IMG/VR virus record: IMGVR_UViG_3300027969_000276
Coordinates: 1-33,001 of that record
Origin: a virus
DNA: 33,001 nt
Strand: one strand, 5' to 3'
In this document: positions 1 through 7,982 of the stretch, piece after piece
Position numbering within the stretch: the stretch's first letter is position 1
Layout of the letters: every line of letters begins with the position of its first letter
Made by a program: the position numbers and the translations under genes
Notes under the pieces: model-generated
Databases searched by the model: none
What the model saw: the letters and a program-made list of their open reading frames with translations, nothing else
Told to the model about the DNA's origin: nothing

Positions 1-856
1 TAGATGTTCCATTAGGAATCGCTGCAACTAACGTATTTCCATTAGTTGTGCTTGTCTGAAATGCCACGCGGTTTGCAAAAGTTGCATTGCTGAAGTCACC
101 AGTAATGCGGTTGCCTGTGCCTGTGAACGTCAGGTTGCCTGAGTCGGTGATGGATGTAAAGGAGCCAGTGCTTGCTGTCGTTGCGCCAACAGACATGTTG
201 TTGATTGTTCCAACACCTGTCGAAGTAAGTGCAAGTGTGGGAGTGGTGCTGGCTGTTAGCGTGACTAGGTTGGTGTATGCCGCGCCATCTGTGTCATACG
301 CTGCAAGATTCAACGTGTTGGTCGCCGTCTTTGCGGATTTAAGCTGCGTCCCTGTTACATAGGAAGCCGCCTGAGTGATGGTGTCAGTATCCGCATCACC
401 CAGACTGGTGTTGCCCGTTACAGTCAGGTCGGTGAATGTACCCGGCCCGGAGATGTTGGACACCTTGATGAAGTCAGTGCCGTTCCAAGCGCAGACTGCC
501 GCCTCGCCCTTGATGATGGTCACCCCGGTGGTGGGGCCAACGCCGCGCAGCACGATGCTCTGAGTGCTGGAGCTTTTGTTGATGACAATGTAGGTCTTGG
601 ACTGGGCCGGGGCCGTAATGTTGCGGGTTACCGTACCGCCCGCTGTCCACAGCAGAATGACTTGACGGGAGGTGTTGGCGGCTCCAGTGGTCGTGGTCAG
701 GGTTACGTCTGCGTCGGAACTGATTGTGGTCGTGCCCGCAACGGCGGAGTCAAGCAACGAGGTGATGGCATCGTTGACCGTGGTTCCCCAAGTACCCGAC
801 AGTTCTCCCGTGACTGGAAGCGCCAGACCAAGTAGGGATGTATATGCTGTAGTCAT
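1..856 (-). CDS. Tail fibre / tail structural protein, N-terminal part (runs off left edge)
   Basis: An uninterrupted frame reads leftward from an ATG at 856 to the window edge, giving about 285 residues without a stop. It begins MTTAYTSLLGLALPVTGELS followed by GTWGTTVNDAI. In my recollection this opening (LLGLxLPxxGxLSGTWG) is typical of virion appendage proteins in many aquatic phages. The rest is rich in Thr, Ser, Gly and Val in short beta-strand patterns, and the later part (about residues 145-285) repeats phrases such as TDLTVTGNTSLGDA and SFTSITDSGNLTFTG, as expected for a trimeric fibre shaft. Cys is nearly absent. It lies 3 bases beyond a small gene and is the last late gene in the window. 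The C-terminal receptor-binding or chaperone part is outside the window. The fibre role is inferred from composition and position. Confidence 0.75.
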   Translation of the reverse strand, partial: MTTAYTSLLGLALPVTGELSGTWGTTVNDAITSLLDSAVAGTTTISSDADVTLTTTTGAANTSRQVILLWTAGGTVTRNITAPAQSKTYIVINKSSSTQSIVLRGVGPTTGVTIIKGEAAVCAWNGTDFIKVSNISGPGTFTDLTVTGNTSLGDADTDTITQAASYVTGTQLKSAKTATNTLNLAAYDTDGAAYTNLVTLTASTTPTLALTSTGVGTINNMSVGATTASTGSFTSITDSGNLTFTGTGNRITGDFSNATFANRVAFQTSTTNGNTLVAAIPNGTS

Positions 857-859
857 GTG

Positions 860-1033
860 TTAGTTTCCTTCATCAGCCGGTAGCGGCGTATTGCCTTCAG
901 CAAGCCACTCTAGATATTGCTGGTAGTCTGCGTTGTCTATGGAAAAAGGAATAAAAGCACCGTCAGACAGACGCAAAACAACAATATTATTTACAATACC
1001 ACTTAAAGTAGTTGAGTTTATTAGTTTATACAT
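860..1033 (-). CDS. Small protein with tail-assembly-chaperone-like motif
   Basis: A 57-residue frame fills the gap between two tail-fibre genes. Its ATG follows the upstream TAA directly (TAAATG), and its own TAA lies 3 bases before the next ATG, so it fits an operon with translational coupling. The C-terminal half contains [15 protein letters not shown]. This resembles the end of short phage tail-assembly-chaperone domains, which usually read [15 protein letters not shown]. The N-terminal half (residues 1-30) has alternating hydrophobic residues suggestive of beta strands. The tail-assembly role is inferred from the motif and the neighbours. It is short, but no other frame explains this interval. 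Confidence 0.65.
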   Translation of the reverse strand: MYKLINSTTLSGIVNNIVVLRLSDGAFIPFSIDNADYQQYLEWLAEGNTPLPADEGN

Positions 1034-2275
1034 TTACAACTCTGATTCAGCTTTGTAGAAAAAAAATAATTCAATTGCACTTTGAGCAGATGAAGAGCCA
1101 ATTCTTACAGTTTTTTGCGATATATTAGCGACATCAGGGGTTTGTCCTGCGGCCCCCTTAAAAACTTTTGAAATTGCACCAGTATTATCCCATGTAGTAA
1201 TTGTTGGAATTGCACGCATTGATACAGGGAAATATACTAATGTTATAAATGGTCCTGTTCCTGCGTTTGGGAGAACCATATCAATAGCCCCCTTATTTCC
1301 AGCAGGAACGCTACCTAAAGTAGTTCCATAATCATAACTAGTTGTAAAGTACCGTTGGCATAAAGAAAACTCAGTTCCAAAGGAACGATAATCAAACGCT
1401 GTAGCTACGCTGCCCTTCTCTAGCTGCACGTTGCCAATTTGCCACGTTCCGCTAGTTTGAGCGCCGACAGTAAACAAGATTTCAATGCCGGTTGTAGCTG
1501 CCGCTGGGATGCTAATTTGGGCGCTGTAATTTGTCAACATAGAGGTGACGGTGAATGTGCCTGTTGCAATCTGGGTCTTGGATGACCATGTATTCGCACT
1601 GGTTGCGTAGCTTGCAGTCCAAGTAACCGTAGTCAGCAAGGAGTTGGAGATGTTTACCGACAGGGTAGCCGTGCTGCCTGCCATGTCATAGCAGTTGTCT
1701 TGCTCAATACGCTGCCCAATACCAATCGCTGTTACCGAACCCGCGCCAGTAGCCTGTAGGTTGTATTGGTTTGCGCCAGATCCAGCCACTTGGGCCACGG
1801 TAACGGTTGCGCCTGTAGCGTAGGCATACCATCGATCTACAGATGGATATGTAGGAGAAGTGGTAGGAACAGCAGCACCAGATGTTCCAGACGTTGCTCG
1901 TTGAGCAATTTGCATTTGCGCGTTTATGAGTCTATTTTTGAATCCAAAAGTACTGGGGGAATCCGTCCACACAGCTTTGGCTGCGGGGTACGTCACGAAG
2001 ACGTTCTTTGTACCGGCAGAGAAGTTGACCAAGTTACCAGAATTACTGGAACCCAATACTGTTGTGCGGCTAAGGGTGGTTCCCGACGAGGTATATGTAC
2101 CAAGACCAACTTCCCACTCGGATGTGCCTTGGCCTGCAATTGTGTAGTAGGTGGTGTTTCCGTTACCTACTGCGGAGAACGACTGGAAGCCTTGAACCGC
2201 GCCCAAAAGCGTTACCGTACCCGTGCCCGTGGTAGTGGTAGTCTCTTGAACCCGGTCGGCTAAAACAAGCGCCAT
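1034..2275 (-). CDS. Tail fibre protein with C-terminal beta-sandwich region
   Basis: This encodes 413 residues from a clear ATG. The N-terminal ~105 residues (MALVLADRVQETTTTTGTGT, then LLGAVQGFQSF and FVTYPAAKAVW) look like a recurring virion-attachment domain of aquatic phages. Around residue 115 the phrase NRLINAQMQIAQR, followed about 25 residues later by YPSVDRWYAYA, marks the start of a beta-sandwich region that many phage fibres use as a distal, possibly carbohydrate-binding, domain. The remainder is Thr/Ser/Ala-rich beta structure. The gene lies between the repeat-built protein and a small chaperone-like gene. Host recognition is inference from composition and place; no catalytic motif is seen. 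Confidence 0.75.
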   Translation of the reverse strand: MALVLADRVQETTTTTGTGTVTLLGAVQGFQSFSAVGNGNTTYYTIAGQGTSEWEVGLGTYTSSGTTLSRTTVLGSSNSGNLVNFSAGTKNVFVTYPAAKAVWTDSPSTFGFKNRLINAQMQIAQRATSGTSGAAVPTTSPTYPSVDRWYAYATGATVTVAQVAGSGANQYNLQATGAGSVTAIGIGQRIEQDNCYDMAGSTATLSVNISNSLLTTVTWTASYATSANTWSSKTQIATGTFTVTSMLTNYSAQISIPAAATTGIEILFTVGAQTSGTWQIGNVQLEKGSVATAFDYRSFGTEFSLCQRYFTTSYDYGTTLGSVPAGNKGAIDMVLPNAGTGPFITLVYFPVSMRAIPTITTWDNTGAISKVFKGAAGQTPDVANISQKTVRIGSSSAQSAIELFFFYKAESEL

Positions 2276-2283
2276 CTACATTC

Positions 2284-3360
2284 CTAAGTAGCGTTATCTA
2301 CCAGCACCCAGCCCGGTGTCTGGTTCGTTCCAATTGTACCCCAGCTAGGTGTTTGCCCGGTAGTAACTGTCGTCCAACTTGATGCTTGCGCGTTGGCTAT
2401 TGCCGCCCACGCTGCTGTTTGCGCATCGTTAATATTTTGCCAGTTTGCTGTCTGGCTGTCATCTATGGGCTTCCAATATACCGCAACCGTATCCCCGACT
2501 GCGCCGGTTGCAGCTACGCCGGTTAAAGCAAGTGACCTGTTTCCAACCCCAACTGAGCCTATAGCAGCAACTGCTGGCGTACCAGCCAAGTCAAAACTGT
2601 AGGAGACCGAGACCGAGCCAATGTTTCCAGTGGCCTCTACTCCAGAAAATGGAATAGAGAGCGCCCCAACTTCACCAACAGCCTCTACGCCCGTTATGGC
2701 AAACTGTTTTTCGGGGGCTACATCGCCCACCGCCCCAGTTGCTGCATCCCCCGTCAACGCAATCTGTGTTTCGCCACGAGATACTGTGCCGACCTCTTCG
2801 GTCGCAGCTACACCGGTCAAAGCTACGCTAAAAGCAGCGGCAACGGTTCCTACATCACCTGTAGCTGAATTGCCCGTTATGGCGTTGGCTACGCTTGGAG
2901 TTAGTGCCCCGACTAGCCCGGAACCCAAGACTCCGGTCAGCGCAATGCTGTAAGAAACCCCAACGGTTCCCACGTTACCGGTAGCGGCATCTCCTGTTGT
3001 AGCCGTGTCGTTGGAAGCAACTACAGCCCCGGTCAATCCAGAACCAACAACCCCGGTTAATGCTACCGATACCGACTGAGTAACAGTGCCCGTATTGCCT
3101 ACGGCTTCCACCCCTGTCAATGCAACAGTAGATGAAATGCCGGTTGTTCCTACGTTGCCCGCAGCAGCAGCGCCGGAAAGTGTAAATCCTATGCCAAAGG
3201 TTACAGACCCAACATTACCTGTACCAGACGCGCTCGTGAGGACAATCGTCCCGCCCCAAGCGTTATAACCCCAAGTGGCGTAACCCCACGTACCCGGATT
3301 AGGGGCTGACTCGCCCGTTGCACTGAACGGTGCGCCAGAAAATGGCGCAAAACCGAACAT
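2284..3360 (-). CDS. Repeat-built structural protein (about 13 x 20-residue plus 5 x 11-residue repeats)
   Basis: The protein has 358 residues. After an aromatic/Gly-rich start (residues 1-38, with WGYATWGYNAWGG) it consists of about thirteen degenerate repeats of roughly 20 residues. The consensus is ALTGVxATGxVGTV followed by 5-7 variable residues, over about residues 39-295. A different repeat follows: five 11-residue units of the form W-x-x-[IV]-x-x-x-Q-[TA]-x-x, to the end. Both periods predict repeated beta strands, as in a fibre shaft or solenoid. Charged residues are rare. It sits between two sets of tail structural genes and is probably a virion fibre or spike component. No enzyme motif is visible, and the exact role is unknown. 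Confidence 0.7.
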   Translation of the reverse strand: MFGFAPFSGAPFSATGESAPNPGTWGYATWGYNAWGGTIVLTSASGTGNVGSVTFGIGFTLSGAAAAGNVGTTGISSTVALTGVEAVGNTGTVTQSVSVALTGVVGSGLTGAVVASNDTATTGDAATGNVGTVGVSYSIALTGVLGSGLVGALTPSVANAITGNSATGDVGTVAAAFSVALTGVAATEEVGTVSRGETQIALTGDAATGAVGDVAPEKQFAITGVEAVGEVGALSIPFSGVEATGNIGSVSVSYSFDLAGTPAVAAIGSVGVGNRSLALTGVAATGAVGDTVAVYWKPIDDSQTANWQNINDAQTAAWAAIANAQASSWTTVTTGQTPSWGTIGTNQTPGWVLVDNAT

Positions 3361-3373
3361 GCCCTACCCCACT

Positions 3374-3850
3374 TTAGGTAGTGGACAGGCGCAGCAACGC
3401 GGTAGTCGTAGTATTGGAAGGCATGGTCAGTGTGAAGGTTCCAGCCGTGATAGTCTGGGAGCCAAAGGTATGCACACTAACTGCCTTGTTGCTCTGCGTC
3501 GAGTTGTACAGCAGCACCGTATCAAACGCCGTAGAAAGCGTGACGGTCGTGTAAACAAAAGACGCAGAGGGAGTCCAATAGGCCACGCCCGCAGTTGCTG
3601 AACTGTTGGTTGCTATGGGGGCTGTGCCGTTGGTTACGGTCACACCGCCCGCCGTGTAGTTTGTACCGGTCACTTCGCCAGTAGACGAATACACCGTAGT
3701 GGCTGCATTGATGGTTGCCGAAGAAAGGTACAACGCAGCCTTAAACGTGTCAGCAGTGGTCGCTGCGCGAATAGGAGCCGTGCCAAAGTTGTGCGTGGCG
3801 GTCAGCAACTCCCCCATGAAGGAAGTACACATTGATTGGGTGTTAGCCAT
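3374..3850 (-). CDS. Small virion structural protein (paralogue A)
   Basis: This 158-residue, Thr-rich, beta-type protein is clearly related to the 138-residue product at 4048-4464. Both share TSF-x2-EL near the start, then an AxHN phrase, A-LY, TTxYSxTxEV, YTAGG, LxYNxTQxNK and a C-terminal TMPSNTxTTALxR. The two genes are separated only by a 63-codon gene, which points to local duplication. This copy carries a longer middle segment (about residues 75-105). Such proteins occur beside tail genes in aquatic podoviruses, but their role is not known to me. It is likely a minor tail or spike protein, judged from the neighbours. Confidence 0.65.
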   Translation of the reverse strand: MANTQSMCTSFMGELLTATHNFGTAPIRAATTADTFKAALYLSSATINAATTVYSSTGEVTGTNYTAGGVTVTNGTAPIATNSSATAGVAYWTPSASFVYTTVTLSTAFDTVLLYNSTQSNKAVSVHTFGSQTITAGTFTLTMPSNTTTTALLRLSTT

Positions 3851-3859
3851 GATTAGTCC

Positions 3860-4051
3860 TTAAAAAGAAGCTGCTTCAGCGCCTGCAAAAATGGGCATTT
3901 TCTTTAGCGTCACATGCACTGACCGGTGAACCAACTCACCATCCAGCCAATACTCTGTCCACGTAGTCGCTTCATTGTCGTTGTCAACCGTGCCGGTACG
4001 ATGCTCCAGCAGGGAATCATCCATCTCGCCTTTGGTTGTAGTGACAATCAA
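3860..4051 (-). CDS. Small hypothetical protein between two paralogues
   Basis: This encodes 63 residues. The ATG overlaps the stop of the upstream gene in an ATGA junction, so translation is probably coupled. The sequence is mixed, with an acidic patch (residues 8-33) and a basic, hydrophobic end. It contains TWTEYWLDGELVHRSVHV, which would form two or three beta strands. I do not recognise a family. Coding is supported by the overlap, by tight packing on both sides, and by the lack of any better frame in this interval. Confidence 0.55.
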   Translation of the reverse strand: MIVTTTKGEMDDSLLEHRTGTVDNDNEATTWTEYWLDGELVHRSVHVTLKKMPIFAGAEAASF

Positions 4052-4464
4052 TTTGAACTCCTGATAAGTGCGGTTGTGGAGGTGTTGGAAGGCATGGTGA
4101 TTGTAAACGTGGTAGCTGAGGTTTTGTCTGCCCCAAAGTCAATCACTGCAATGGACTTGTTGCCTTGCGTCACGTTGTAAATCAAAGCGCACCGGGCCGT
4201 CAAAGCCGCCGTCCAAGACGTATTTGCAAAATTCACGTAAGCCGTGTAATCCGCAGAACTGATGGTCACCCCAGTTAGAGTATTGCCGCCTGCTGTATAG
4301 CCTGACGCTACAACCTCATTGGTTGTTGAATAGGCTGTAGTATCTGCGTTCAAGTTGGCATTGCCGGTGTACAACGCAATCTTGAGGGTGTCTGTGGACA
4401 GATTGTGAACGGCCTGATACAGCTCTTTCTTGAAGCTGGTGGTCTGCGTCTGGACAATGCTCAT
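4048..4464 (-). CDS. Small virion structural protein (paralogue B)
   Basis: This 138-residue protein is a shorter paralogue of the one at 3374-3850. Shared landmarks in the same order are TSFKKEL, the VHN phrase, LKIALYTGNA, TTAYSTTNEV, YTAGG, LIYNVTQGNK and TMPSNTSTTALIR. Its start overlaps the upstream adaptor gene by an ATGA junction, and its stop overlaps the next start in the same way. The pattern of Thr and alternating hydrophobics suggests an all-beta fold. Structural function is inferred from the context of adaptor and tail genes; the two copies may form a hetero-oligomer or occupy different virion sites. Confidence 0.65.
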   Translation of the reverse strand: MSIVQTQTTSFKKELYQAVHNLSTDTLKIALYTGNANLNADTTAYSTTNEVVASGYTAGGNTLTGVTISSADYTAYVNFANTSWTAALTARCALIYNVTQGNKSIAVIDFGADKTSATTFTITMPSNTSTTALIRSSN

Positions 4465-5156
4465 GTCACCGCCTGCCTATACTGACCACTACGGTACGCG
4501 TCTTGCCTTTCAAGGCCATCACCGAGTCGCTTGGCAAGAGCTAGTGCCTCTTTGTACTTACCGTCGTATAGGGCAAGTAAATCTGCTTCACCTTTTTGAA
4601 ACGTGTAGGCTTCAACCAGACTTCCATAAAGCAACACGGTGTCAAAGTTGTCACCCAGCCAAGTTGTAAGCGCAGTGGTGATGGACTCGGGGTAATAGTA
4701 GTAATGCAGTTCTGCGGAGTAGGTTGCGTCGGGTGTTGGACCAAGAATGAACGACAACTCATTGCTGATGGTTGAACCAGAAACAGTAGGGCCAAACAGT
4801 GCGTAATACTTTGGTGTCCCAGTATCAGTTGGCGTAGGGTACGCCTCACGCATGAAGTTCACATCCTTATTGAGTAGGAACGTGTACGCGCCAGAACCAG
4901 AAAAAATGGCCAAGGAGTACGAAGACAGGAAGTCATCGGGGCAGGACAAGTACTTATTGCCGGATGTGATTGTCCCCGTCACGTTCTTGCGCAACGAGGG
5001 GAACTGCACCGAGTTGTAGATGCGCTGTTCTGCCTGCTGGATGAAGCGGTTAATCTGAGTCGTAGACGATACCGTAGACGAATCCGCAAGGGTAATCGTC
5101 GGAAAGTTGTTTTCCGTGTAGGTCTGTATCGCCGACGAAAGCTCAGAATAGTTCAT
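4461..5156 (-). CDS. Head-tail adaptor-like protein
   Basis: The product has 231 residues. Around residues 35-46 it contains INRFIQQAEQRI, followed by a basic stretch and LSCPDDFLS at about 70-78. This helix-then-beta arrangement matches, from memory, the adaptor (connector) proteins of SU10-type and related podoviruses, which dock under the portal ring. A Tyr-rich strand (HYYYYPES, about residue 146) and a C-terminal helix rich in Leu, Ala and Lys follow. The gene overlaps both neighbours by ATGA junctions. The adaptor assignment is moderately secure; a tail-tube-A-like protein is the main alternative. Confidence 0.65.
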   Translation of the reverse strand: MNYSELSSAIQTYTENNFPTITLADSSTVSSTTQINRFIQQAEQRIYNSVQFPSLRKNVTGTITSGNKYLSCPDDFLSSYSLAIFSGSGAYTFLLNKDVNFMREAYPTPTDTGTPKYYALFGPTVSGSTISNELSFILGPTPDATYSAELHYYYYPESITTALTTWLGDNFDTVLLYGSLVEAYTFQKGEADLLALYDGKYKEALALAKRLGDGLERQDAYRSGQYRQAVT

Positions 5157-5407
5157 CCCATCGGTCCTCGTGCCATCACGCCTTTAGTGGCTGCGCCAGT
5201 ACCACGGATTTTGATACTAGTTGTCTTAGGTTGTTCGTTACCAGCGGACTTGCTATATGCGCCAATAGCAACATCAAGTGTATCGAGTTTGCTTTGGTTA
5301 GGACCACTTGAAGAACCCTTCATAGCCTTGCCGTCCATCGTGTGGGGAGGCGCGTAGACGCTGGCGGGGCCAACTTCCTTGCCGCCTTTTTTCATGCTGT
5401 AGGCCAT
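5153..5407 (-). CDS. Small basic protein with MKKGG motif
   Basis: This 84-residue, Gly/Lys/Ser-rich protein overlaps its downstream neighbour by an ATGA junction. The N-terminus reads MAYSMKKGGKEVGPAS. The KKGG phrase recurs in several other small late proteins of this window (5407-5604, 7440-7982, 7993-8223, 8234-8626). The rest is low in hydrophobic residues and probably disordered. I know of no function. Abundance in the structural block suggests a virion-associated or DNA-binding role, but this is inference. Confidence 0.55.
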   Translation of the reverse strand: MAYSMKKGGKEVGPASVYAPPHTMDGKAMKGSSSGPNQSKLDTLDVAIGAYSKSAGNEQPKTTSIKIRGTGAATKGVMARGPMG

Positions 5408-5604
5408 TACTTGCTCCCTTGGTTTTTAGCGCGGGACATGTTACGACCAAGGCGCATACGGTCATCCGTAGTGGGCCCGCCTTTCTTCAATTTCAGCGTA
5501 GTGCCCTTGCTGCCTTTATGCTCTTGAGCATCGTGCTGCTTGAACGCCTTCTTGATCATGGCCTTGTCTTGCGCCTTGTCACTTTTCATGTCTTCTTTAG
5601 CCAT
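5407..5604 (-). CDS. Small basic lysine-rich protein
   Basis: The protein has about 65 residues and begins MAKEDMKSDKAQDKAMIKKA. Two ATGs stand in tandem (5607 and 5604). The AGGAG Shine-Dalgarno lies only 3 bases before the first but 6 before the second, so the second is preferred. The sequence is strongly charged, with a predicted helix in the first half and LKLKKGGPTTDDRMRLG in the second. Similar short proteins sit in structural clusters of other aquatic podoviruses, as far as I recall. The function is unknown; a condensed-DNA or virion-internal role is possible. Confidence 0.55.
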   Translation of the reverse strand: MAKEDMKSDKAQDKAMIKKAFKQHDAQEHKGSKGTTLKLKKGGPTTDDRMRLGRNMSRAKNQGSK

Positions 5605-5613
5605 CATGGACTC

Positions 5614-6003
5614 CTATGAAACCGTTACTGTTACCGTGCCAACACTCGTGGTTCCGACCAAGTAGTTGGGTGTTAAACCTATATCGAAATAACTAGCCCC
5701 ACCAACTGGAGCCCAACCCCACTGAATGTCTCTAGACCCCCCTGCAAGGTAGCCGTTTACGTCTGTTCCTGAGGTTACATAAGACACATCAGGACGGGGT
5801 TCACGCACTGCTTGCGGGTCATTTACTGGGTACAAACCTAATGATAGCTGAGGTTGGTCTGGGTCCCAACAGGTGGGGCAGACTTTGATTTGAAAAAGCT
5901 TTGTCTTAATGACCTCTTTCTTGAGCTCACTAAGTTTATATCGTTGCCCGCATCGGTCACATTCTGCAATCGCAAACTTGCCAGAAGCGTATTTAGTAGC
6001 CAC
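5614..6003 (-). CDS. Structural protein with N-terminal zinc-ribbon-like motif
   Basis: The 129-residue product probably starts at a GTG (6003), with GAGGTG a few bases upstream. Residues 15-18 (CDRC) and 42-45 (CPTC) form a CxxC-x23-CxxC arrangement typical of a small zinc ribbon. The C-terminal half is beta-rich and ends in an alternating Val-Thr strand. It lies between the connector protein at 6012-6935 and the small basic genes. Zn ribbons of this kind occur in phage virion proteins next to connectors, but I cannot assign a defined role. Confidence 0.6.
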   Translation of the reverse strand: MATKYASGKFAIAECDRCGQRYKLSELKKEVIKTKLFQIKVCPTCWDPDQPQLSLGLYPVNDPQAVREPRPDVSYVTSGTDVNGYLAGGSRDIQWGWAPVGGASYFDIGLTPNYLVGTTSVGTVTVTVS

Positions 6004-6011
6004 GCTTCACC

Positions 6012-6935
6012 TCAATAGAAAAGCATTCTTGGGACAAACCGGTCAGAGGCTTTCTCCCGGTCTTCTTGGGAAGCCAGCAGCCACTGCTGCTCATACTCAT
6101 CCTTTAGGAACCCAACCCGTGTGGGGTCAGCGTCAGGCCGCTTAGCTGCAATGTAGAACGCCAAACCTGCAACCATGCAGGGGATCAACCGGAAAGGGAT
6201 GTCCTCGACATTCACGCCGTTCCCAGCATCCTGCAACCGACGCAGCCGCCAATAGACGAAAGTGTAGTCACCGCCTGCATCAGGGGTAGGCCAGACGTTG
6301 ATACAGGGCAGGTTCTGGACATAGATAGCCGCTGCAGCCGTGTGCGCCGCTGCCGTAGTCCCGTTCTGTCCACGCAGACAATTGATCAGGCTATTGCCAC
6401 TGACGTTGGTGTACCCGATGGTTTCCGAGTCAATCTTGATAAAACCAGTAGTAGTAAGCCCAGACGTATCACTGAGGGCTATGGTTGTATCCGTACTGGT
6501 GATGGTAGAGCTAAGGGTCACAGACGTAGAGTTGGTCTGCGCCGTCTGGCGGTTGATCCACACCTGAATGGGCCGTCCATTGGTTAACTTGTTTGGGATG
6601 GTGGAGTAGGTGGACTCAGAGATGCGGGTGATGTTGATATCCGACTGTGTACTTGCAGTGCCGTTGTTCTGGCGGATAACGTGGTCTAGCAGGTCGATCG
6701 TGTCTGCGGGTAGGGGGTAGATAGCCTGACCCGTAACCATGGCGATAGCGCCCTCTTGGATGGTCCACAGGTTGATACCCCGGTTGGCCCATTCAATCGT
6801 CATCAGGTTCAAAGACCTACGCGCCGTACGGAACTCATAGCCCGTACGCACCTCGATACCTGCCCGCTCATAAGCCTCCTCAATCAGGTCGTTGAGGTCT
6901 AGGTTAAAGCTGGTAGTGCCGGTGGTGTAGGCCAT
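6012..6935 (-). CDS. Head-tail connector / packaged-DNA stabilisation-like protein
   Basis: This encodes 307 residues. The N-terminal helical part (residues 10-60: NLDLNDLIEEAYERAGIEVR, then ARRSLNLMTIEWANRGINLW) is a recurrent signature of connector proteins in podoviruses of aquatic bacteria. Residues ~135-205 look like an inserted beta domain, with GFIKIDSETIGYTNVSG and CLRGQNGT followed by a His; this small domain also decorates other virion proteins. The C-terminal helical part (DIPFRLIPCMVAGLAFYIA, then EYEQQWLLASQEDR) completes the fold. Its place below the portal and capsid genes fits a gp4/gp10-like ring protein. The exact position in the tail is inferred. Confidence 0.7.
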   Translation of the reverse strand: MAYTTGTTSFNLDLNDLIEEAYERAGIEVRTGYEFRTARRSLNLMTIEWANRGINLWTIQEGAIAMVTGQAIYPLPADTIDLLDHVIRQNNGTASTQSDINITRISESTYSTIPNKLTNGRPIQVWINRQTAQTNSTSVTLSSTITSTDTTIALSDTSGLTTTGFIKIDSETIGYTNVSGNSLINCLRGQNGTTAAAHTAAAAIYVQNLPCINVWPTPDAGGDYTFVYWRLRRLQDAGNGVNVEDIPFRLIPCMVAGLAFYIAAKRPDADPTRVGFLKDEYEQQWLLASQEDREKASDRFVPRMLFY

Positions 6936-7168
6936 TATCTAAATCCCGCTGTCTTCTTTGCAATGGTTTTGGGCTGGGCTACGAATTGTTTACCTGCTGC
7001 TTTACCAGCGCGCTTTGCTTTGGTGGTCGCAGCATACTCTGATGGGGACAAGGACTTTATAGCAGCTTCAGGGAGGTAACGCTCACCTGTTTTTGACGAC
7101 GGTTTTCCCGACTTGGTACGCCATTTCTGGTCGCCCCAGTTTTTCAGGGATTGCTGCGGTGCTTTCAA
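6935..7168 (-). CDS. Conserved small basic phage protein (KWRTKSGK-type)
   Basis: This 77-residue protein, rich in Lys and Arg, reads KWRTKSGKPSSKTGERYLPE near the middle, followed by AAIKSLSPSEYAATTKAKR. I recognise this block from small proteins of marine and freshwater phages and large viruses (possibly the DUF5872 family; to be verified). The start appears to be a TTG overlapping the upstream stop (ATTGA), so translation is coupled. The C-terminal 25 residues are an Ala/Lys tail. The function is unknown; nucleic-acid binding is plausible from charge. Confidence 0.6.
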   Translation of the reverse strand: MKAPQQSLKNWGDQKWRTKSGKPSSKTGERYLPEAAIKSLSPSEYAATTKAKRAGKAAGKQFVAQPKTIAKKTAGFR

Positions 7169-7443
7169 TCCTTGTACCCCCCGCCTGCTGCCTTGTATTT
7201 CTTGGCTACAAGCTGCGCCTTACGTGCTGACCATTGCCCTGCACCCGTACCTTGCGTAGCCGCAGCCTTCACTTGAGACACGATACGCTTGCGCAAGCTC
7301 GGCTTGGTGTAGTTGCCAGCAGCATTGACCCCACCACCTTCAGCGTACATGGTGACATCGTTCGGATTGTCTTTGCGGACAACCGTCTTCGCCTTCGGCA
7401 TTTTTGAAGGAGCAATGTCACCCATGCCGCGTGAGGCTCTCAT
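7165..7443 (-). CDS. Conserved small basic phage protein (GNYTKPSLRKRI-type)
   Basis: The product has 92 residues. Residues ~42-92 contain GNYTKPSLRKRIVSQVKAAA and GAGQWSARKAQLVAKKYKAA, ending GGGYKD. I recall this block in many aquatic phages next to the KWRTKSGK-type protein, as here. The N-terminal part has DVTMYAEGGG, another of the recurring [YM]-x-x-GG phrases of this cluster. It overlaps both neighbours by four bases. No enzymatic motif is visible. Strong positive charge suggests binding to DNA or to the acidic inner capsid face, which is inference. Confidence 0.6.
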   Translation of the reverse strand: MRASRGMGDIAPSKMPKAKTVVRKDNPNDVTMYAEGGGVNAAGNYTKPSLRKRIVSQVKAAATQGTGAGQWSARKAQLVAKKYKAAGGGYKD

Positions 7444-7982
7444 CGCATCATTCCTCGGGTCTTGCCACGCTGGGCAATACCATCGCCACGGCTGGATGCG
7501 CTAGATACTTTACCGCCTTTGGCGTACTTAGAACCTAAAGCAGCGCGAATATCTTTTCCCGATGGAAGCACACCATTTTTTAAATTCGCGTTGGGAGTTG
7601 TCCACCACGATCTATTTTTTTCTGAATCCTGTTGAGCTTTATTTTCAGCCTCAAGTTTTGCGTTGGTCTTAGCTGTTTCGCCATAGGCATCGGACCTACG
7701 TTGAGTTTCCGTGGAACGCCACTGAGATTCTGCCAATCTATCGCTGCTATTCCCTGCGGGGTCAAAATTTGGAGTTTCTTTAGGGGCTCCAGAGGTAGAT
7801 GTAGCAGCTTTTGCTGGAGCTTTTGCAGAAGGAGCAGAACCATCTCGGCGCTTAAGCCCAAGCTGCTTGTTCATGTAGTCACGCAAACTAAGGCCCGATG
7901 CCTCTAGCTCTTCTTTGGTGACCTTGAGGCGGCTTTGGTCGGGGCGCTTGGGGGTGGCAACAGTTTTTTCTTCGTCATCCAT
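7440..7982 (-). CDS. Charged, probably disordered late protein with ADGIAQRGKTRG-type C-terminal tag
   Basis: I place the start at the ATG at 7982 (MDDEEKTVATPKRPDQSRLK; 180 residues). It has an AGGAG 6-7 bases upstream and lies just past the upstream stop; a further 16 codons of open frame exist but overlap the upstream gene. The middle is rich in Ala, Ser, Lys, Asn and Glu and looks disordered. The end reads SSRGDGIAQRGKTRGMMR, nearly identical to the end of the next protein upstream in the operon (7993-8223) and related to that of 8234-8626. It is followed by an ATGA overlap. The function is unknown; see the finding on the shared tag. Confidence 0.6.
   Translation of the reverse strand: MDDEEKTVATPKRPDQSRLKVTKEELEASGLSLRDYMNKQLGLKRRDGSAPSAKAPAKAATSTSGAPKETPNFDPAGNSSDRLAESQWRSTETQRRSDAYGETAKTNAKLEAENKAQQDSEKNRSWWTTPNANLKNGVLPSGKDIRAALGSKYAKGGKVSSASSRGDGIAQRGKTRGMMR

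Noticed and set aside
1766-2263. 165-codon rightward frame opposite the tail-fibre gene
   Set aside because: Cys/Arg/Ser-rich antisense translation without any start signal.
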